From contig JAHEFZ010000002.1 of assembly GCA_024639935.1 (NCBI GenBank), positions 14,145 to 78,144 on the forward strand: 64,000 nt of DNA. Direction: 5' to 3'. Positions 60,499-64,000 of the stretch are shown one piece after another. Origin of the DNA: Microbacteriaceae bacterium (lineage in GTDB: Bacteria; Actinomycetota; Actinomycetes; Actinomycetales; Microbacteriaceae). The notes under the pieces were generated by a model that worked only from the letters and a program-made list of their open reading frames with translations, did no database searches and was not told the DNA's origin. The position numbers and the translations under genes were made by a program. Each line of letters starts with the position of its first letter. Position 1 is the stretch's first letter.

Positions 60499-61170
60499 GT
60501 GCCGTCGGATTTTGTTTCCGGAATTGACCCGAGCTGGGAATCCGTTTTTTCGGGGGAATTAGAATCTCTCGACGAAATCGAAAAACGGTTAGACACCGAA
60601 CTCCTCTCCGGTATCCGACATGCACCGGCGCGCAAGGACATGTTTCGCGCTTTTTTCACTCCGCTCGACTCCATCCGTGTAGTCATCCTCGGCCAAGACC
60701 CCTACCCGACCGAGGGTCACGCGGTCGGACTGTCGTTTTCGACGAATAGACCGGTGAGCCCGTTACCGCGAAGTCTTTCGAACATTTATGCCGAGCTTCG
60801 AGATGACGTTGGACTTGAACCCGCAGAGCACGGTGACTTGTCTCGATGGGTCGACCAAGGTGTGATGTTGCTCAACACGTCACTGTCCGTGCGGGAAGGC
60901 GAGGCGGGTTCGCATCGAACATGGCCGTGGAGAAACGTCACGGATGCAGCGATTCACACTCTCGCCCAACGCGGCGGTCCGCTCGTCGCCATCCTGTGGG
61001 GCCGAGACGCACAGCGGGCGGCACCACTGTTGAACGGGGTCGACACGATCGCTACGCCCCACCCCTCACCGCTCTCGGCACACCGAGGCTTTTTCGGCTC
61101 GCGACCTTTCACACGGACAAACGCCTCCCTCATCGAGCAGGGCGGCGACCCGATTGACTGGCGCCTCTAG
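60499..61170 (+). CDS. ung: Uracil-DNA glycosylase (family 1)
   Basis: Excises uracil from DNA. The water-activating motif is VILGQDPYPTEGHAVGLSFS and the minor-groove loop is HPSPLSAHRGFFGSRPF. The 223-residue length and the LLNTSLSVREGEAGSH segment fit family 1. GTG start supported by the leaderless promoter. Confidence 0.97.
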   Translation: MPSDFVSGIDPSWESVFSGELESLDEIEKRLDTELLSGIRHAPARKDMFRAFFTPLDSIRVVILGQDPYPTEGHAVGLSFSTNRPVSPLPRSLSNIYAELRDDVGLEPAEHGDLSRWVDQGVMLLNTSLSVREGEAGSHRTWPWRNVTDAAIHTLAQRGGPLVAILWGRDAQRAAPLLNGVDTIATPHPSPLSAHRGFFGSRPFTRTNASLIEQGGDPIDWRL

Positions 61171-61173
61171 ACT
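61168..61173 (+). promoter_or_regulatory. -10 element TAGACT of a leaderless GNAT transcript
   Basis: TAGACT, which includes the ung stop TAG, 6 nt (CGTGTC), ATG at 61180. Confidence 0.5.
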
Positions 61174-61179
61174 CGTGTC

Positions 61180-61692
61180 ATGACTGGACTGACGTTCCGA
61201 TCGGCCACCGTTGTCGATGCCGACGTCCTTGTTGAGATTTATAACCACTACGTTCGAACCTCATCGGTCACCTTCGATCTCGACCCGTGGTCAACGGACG
61301 ATATGGCTCACAAAATCGAGGCGGTGGCAGAGTTGGGCATGCCGTTTCTTGTTGCGGAACTAGCGGGCGAGCTTGTCGGGTACGCCTACCTCTCGATGTG
61401 GCGAGAAAAGCGCGCCTATCAGACGACGATGGAAAACACTCTCTACGTGCGTAATGATGTGCGAGGCAAAGGCTACGGTCGGTTGTTGCTCGACGCCGTT
61501 GTGCAAGACGGGGTCGAAGTTGGAGTCCGTGAGGTCGTCGCCGTGATCGCCAACACGCCCGACGCGGTTCCGTCGATTCGACTTCACGAGAAAGCGGGTT
61601 TTGTCTCCGTGGGAGCAATGGACAGGGTAGGCCGCAAGTTTGACGAATGGATTGGTGTCGTCATGATGCAAAAATCTCTGTCACGCGACTAA
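61180..61692 (+). CDS. GNAT-family N-acetyltransferase (phosphinothricin-acetyltransferase-like)
   Basis: The 170-residue protein has the GNAT acetyl-CoA motif VRNDVRGKGYGRLLLDAVV and a PAT-like start (RSATVVDADVLVEIYNHYV, TSSVTFDLDP). Members acetylate small amines such as phosphinothricin or methionine sulfoximine; the natural substrate here is unknown. It is leaderless and stands between ung and metY. Confidence 0.88.
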   Translation: MTGLTFRSATVVDADVLVEIYNHYVRTSSVTFDLDPWSTDDMAHKIEAVAELGMPFLVAELAGELVGYAYLSMWREKRAYQTTMENTLYVRNDVRGKGYGRLLLDAVVQDGVEVGVREVVAVIANTPDAVPSIRLHEKAGFVSVGAMDRVGRKFDEWIGVVMMQKSLSRD

Positions 61693-61777
61693 TCCTTTCG
61701 TTACGCACTGTTTCGACGCGGGTGGCACGAACCAGTCGCGCTCCCTACTGTGAAGGGAACAAGCCAAAGGAGCCCAC

Positions 61778-63073
61778 ATGTCGTGGAAATTTGAAACCCA
61801 GCAGATTCACGCAGGAACCGCCCCGGATCCTGTCACCAACGCTCGAGCCGTCCCCGTGTATCGCACTACCGCGTACGTCTTCAACGACTCTGACCACGCG
61901 AAGAATTTGTTCGCGCTCGCCGAGTTCGGAAACATTTATACCCGCATCATGAACCCGACCCAGGACGTCGCCGAAAAACGTATCACTGCCCTGGAGGGGG
62001 GAACCGCGTCACTTCTGGTCGCTTCTGGTTCTGCAGCAACCACCTATGCGGTCCTCAACATTGCCGGCGCGGGCGACCACATCGTGTCCTCGTCGAGCAT
62101 CTATGGCGGTACCTACAACCTTTTCCATTACACGCTAGCCAAACTCGGAATTGAGGTTACCTTCGTTCACGACCAGGACAACCTCGACGAGTGGAAAGCT
62201 GCCGTTCGCCCCAACACCAAGTTGTTCTTCGGTGAAACGATTGCCAACCCGCGGATCAACATCCTCGACATTGAAGGAGTTTCGGCTGTTGCACACGATG
62301 CTGGTGTGCCACTCATCGTCGATAACACCATCGCGACCCCTTACTTAATCCGTCCGTTCGAGCACGGTGCCGACATCATCATCCATTCGGCCACCAAATT
62401 CCTCGGCGGACACGGTACGGTCGTCGCCGGCGCAATCGTCGATGGCGGAAAGTTCCCGTGGTCGAAGAACGTCGAAAAGTTCCCCGGCTTAACCGAACCA
62501 GACCCGTCCTACCACGGTGCGTCATTCACAACCGTCTTGGGAGACGGAATTGCCTACATCATCAAAGCGCGAGTCCAGTTGCTTCGCGACACCGGCGCCG
62601 CCGTTGCGCCCGACAACGCGTGGGCAATTCTGCAGGGCATTGAGACACTGTCCCTTCGCATGGACCGCCACGTCGAGAACGCGAATGCCGTTGCCCGTTG
62701 GTTGGAGGCTCACCCCGATGTCGCCAGCGTGTCCTATGCGGGACTCGAGTCGAGCACATGGTTCAGTGCAGGACAGAAATACGCCCCTAAAGGTGCCGGT
62801 GCGGTCCTCTCGTTCGAGCTCAAGGGCGGCGTCAAAGCCGGTCGCACGCTGGTCGAGTCGACCGAACTGTTTAGCCACGTTGCGAACATCGGTGACGTGC
62901 GTTCGCTCATCATCCACCCCGCGTCGACCACGCACTCTCAGCTCTCCCCAGAAGAGCAACTCAGCGCGGGGGTCACTCCCGGGCTTGTTCGCCTCTCGGT
63001 CGGACTCGAACACATCGACGACATCATCGCTGACCTCGACTCCGGTTTCGCAGCGGCACGCAAAGCCAAGTAA
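61778..63073 (+). CDS. metY: O-acetylhomoserine sulfhydrylase
   Basis: PLP enzyme of 431 residues that makes homocysteine from O-acetylhomoserine and sulfide. Family marks are TQQIHAGTAPDPVTNARAVP, YTRIMNPTQDVAEKRI, and the PLP lysine in IIIHSATKFLGGHGTVVAG. AAAGGAG upstream of the ATG gives the start. The next gene, metX, makes its substrate, so the two form the direct sulfhydrylation route to methionine. Bifunctional use of O-succinylhomoserine is possible. Confidence 0.95.
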   Translation: MSWKFETQQIHAGTAPDPVTNARAVPVYRTTAYVFNDSDHAKNLFALAEFGNIYTRIMNPTQDVAEKRITALEGGTASLLVASGSAATTYAVLNIAGAGDHIVSSSSIYGGTYNLFHYTLAKLGIEVTFVHDQDNLDEWKAAVRPNTKLFFGETIANPRINILDIEGVSAVAHDAGVPLIVDNTIATPYLIRPFEHGADIIIHSATKFLGGHGTVVAGAIVDGGKFPWSKNVEKFPGLTEPDPSYHGASFTTVLGDGIAYIIKARVQLLRDTGAAVAPDNAWAILQGIETLSLRMDRHVENANAVARWLEAHPDVASVSYAGLESSTWFSAGQKYAPKGAGAVLSFELKGGVKAGRTLVESTELFSHVANIGDVRSLIIHPASTTHSQLSPEEQLSAGVTPGLVRLSVGLEHIDDIIADLDSGFAAARKAK

Positions 63074-63083
63074 CAACTCTCTG

Positions 63084-63118
63084 CGTGCGGGGTCGGCCCC
63101 AGGGAACGACCCCGCACG
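63084..63118 (+). terminator. GC-rich hairpin between metY and metX
   Basis: CGTGCGGGGTCG and CGACCCCGCACG form a perfect 12-bp stem around an 11-nt loop. No T-tract follows, and metX starts 28 nt downstream. It may be a partial terminator that lowers metX expression or an mRNA-stability element. Confidence 0.6.
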
Positions 63119-63146
63119 TCATGGGGCGTGAGAGACTAGGCGCACT

Positions 63147-64000
63147 ATGGATTGGCAGACGTCGGAAGAGACCGTTCCCTCAGCATTTGTGACCGAGGGG
63201 ACCGTTCGCGCGCTCGGTGCACCGCCCGTGACGGGCGCCTGGCGCGACGGTGATCATCCCGGAAACCGGCAATTCGCCCAATTGGGCGACCTTACGCTCG
63301 AATCGGGTTCGACACTTCCGAGGGCACGTCTCGCTTACGAAACGTGGGGAACACCCAACGCCGACCTCTCGAACGCAATTCTGATTATTCATTCGCTCAC
63401 CGCTGATTCCCACGTCGCCGGCGCGGCTGGACCGGGGCACGTGACCGATGGCTGGTGGGGAGGAGTCGTCGGCGATGGGCTCGGGATTGACACAACCACG
63501 TGGTTCGTCGTCTGTCCGAACACTCTCGGTGGGTGCCAGGGGTCGACCGGACCGTCCACCGTGACCAGCGATGGACGCGAATGGGGATCCCGTTTCCCGT
63601 ATCTCACTGTTCGAGATCAGACCTTCGCTTTGAAGAAGCTCGCGGAGCAACTGGGCATTTCACGCTGGGCCGCCGTCATCGGCGGAAGCGCAGCAGGCAT
63701 GAGTGCCCTTGAGTACGCCGTGACCTACCCTGACGAGGTCGAGCGACTTGGATTACTTGCCACGTGTGGGGTGACCAGCGCTGACCAAATATCCCTTAAC
63801 TCCGTTCAAATCGAAGCGATTCGAATGGACCCGTCGTATGCGGGAGGGGACTATTACGAGAACGAGGAAGGCCCTTATCGCGGGCTCTCACTAGCTCGAC
63901 GACTGGCGATGTTGTCCTATCGGTCCCCTGCCGAATTCAACGATCGATTCGACCGCGCCTGGCAAAGTGGAATTAGTCCTCTCGGAGACGGTGGGCGCTT
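63147..64000 (+). CDS. metX: Homoserine O-acetyltransferase, 3' end outside the window
   Basis: The visible 284 residues are an alpha/beta-hydrolase of the MetX type: LAYETWGTPNADLSNAILI, HSLTADSHVAG, PNTLGGCQGSTGPST and the nucleophile elbow GGSAAGMSALEYA. The usual elbow is GGSMGGM; Ala-Ala replaces Met-Gly here, while the Ser stays. The later Asp and His of the triad lie beyond the window. No typical ribosome binding site is seen before the ATG. It supplies O-acetylhomoserine to MetY. Confidence 0.92.
   Translation, partial: MDWQTSEETVPSAFVTEGTVRALGAPPVTGAWRDGDHPGNRQFAQLGDLTLESGSTLPRARLAYETWGTPNADLSNAILIIHSLTADSHVAGAAGPGHVTDGWWGGVVGDGLGIDTTTWFVVCPNTLGGCQGSTGPSTVTSDGREWGSRFPYLTVRDQTFALKKLAEQLGISRWAAVIGGSAAGMSALEYAVTYPDEVERLGLLATCGVTSADQISLNSVQIEAIRMDPSYAGGDYYENEEGPYRGLSLARRLAMLSYRSPAEFNDRFDRAWQSGISPLGDGGR

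Noticed and set aside
61693-61777. Search for a SAM riboswitch before metY
   Set aside because: The 85-nt gap shows no SAM aptamer core; only an AAAGGAG ribosome binding site is evident.

Overview
The window reads as one contiguous, gene-dense piece of actinobacterial chromosome. Gene order and protein families point to a small-genome member of the Microbacteriaceae (aquatic 'Luna'-type relatives such as Aquiluna, Rhodoluna or Pontimonas are my best guess, by inference only). Supporting signs are the hom-thrC-thrB-rho-prfA-prmC-tsaC-wecA-like-atp order, a RamB-type regulator next to GTP-dependent PEP carboxykinase, an Orn oligoribonuclease, GatCAB, a YkoEDC thiamine-precursor transporter, and a surface protein with an IAFTG sorting-like motif. 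Genes are tightly packed, with many start/stop overlaps and several convergent gene ends that overlap. No rRNA, insertion sequence, prophage or CRISPR array is visible, and after adding an unlisted 57-residue membrane protein at 8.8-9.0 kb no gene-free stretch exceeds about 260 bases.

Layout. 0-1.1 kb: two secreted or surface proteins. 1.2-3.4 kb: argG, orn, tRNA-His. 3.4-6.6 kb (minus): a TPP riboswitch controlling ykoE-ykoD-ykoC and an overlapping small P-loop kinase. 6.6-9.0 kb: TerC-family protein, glycosyltransferase, cold-shock protein, small membrane protein. 9.0-16.5 kb: gatCAB, a META-domain lipoprotein, ligA, a double-FKBP lipoprotein, an OsmC protein. 16.5-31.2 kb: a nitrogen/polyamine block (gabT, asparaginase, potDABC, alanine dehydrogenase, aminobutyraldehyde-type dehydrogenase, Lrp regulator, class III aminotransferase, amine-oxidase-like flavoprotein) interrupted by an orphan FtsK/EccC-like ATPase. 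31.2-37.2 kb: a membrane protein with an HEALH motif, aldo/keto reductase, ogt-tag alkylation repair, a glycine-rich surface protein, yaaA. 37.2-54.6 kb (minus): the ATP synthase operon and, upstream of it, wecA-like, tsaC, prmC, prfA, rho-like, thrB, thrC, hom, then sufU and sufS. 54.6-64 kb: argS, tRNA-Arg, ramB-like, pckG, a lipoprotein, ung, a GNAT acetyltransferase, metY and the start of metX.

How the genes work together. The 16.5-31 kb block looks like a salvage route for amino nitrogen: PotDABC imports polyamines, the aminotransferase and/or flavoprotein oxidase deaminate them, the aldehyde dehydrogenase would give GABA, and GabT passes that on towards succinate semialdehyde. If the aminotransferase uses pyruvate, alanine dehydrogenase would recycle the alanine. 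metY/metX at the right edge and hom/thrC/thrB share homoserine as a branch point.

The most unusual object is the protein at the conserved rho position. It keeps the N-terminal RNA-binding fold and a Walker B strand, but has lost the P-loop lysine, the catalytic Glu/Arg pair and the whole C-terminal third (R-loop, arginine finger). It looks like a catalytically dead Rho in an intact frame. A second pattern is a recurring TAnnnT, then 6 nt, then start codon layout at about a dozen genes, which indicates widespread leaderless transcription and corrects several starts.
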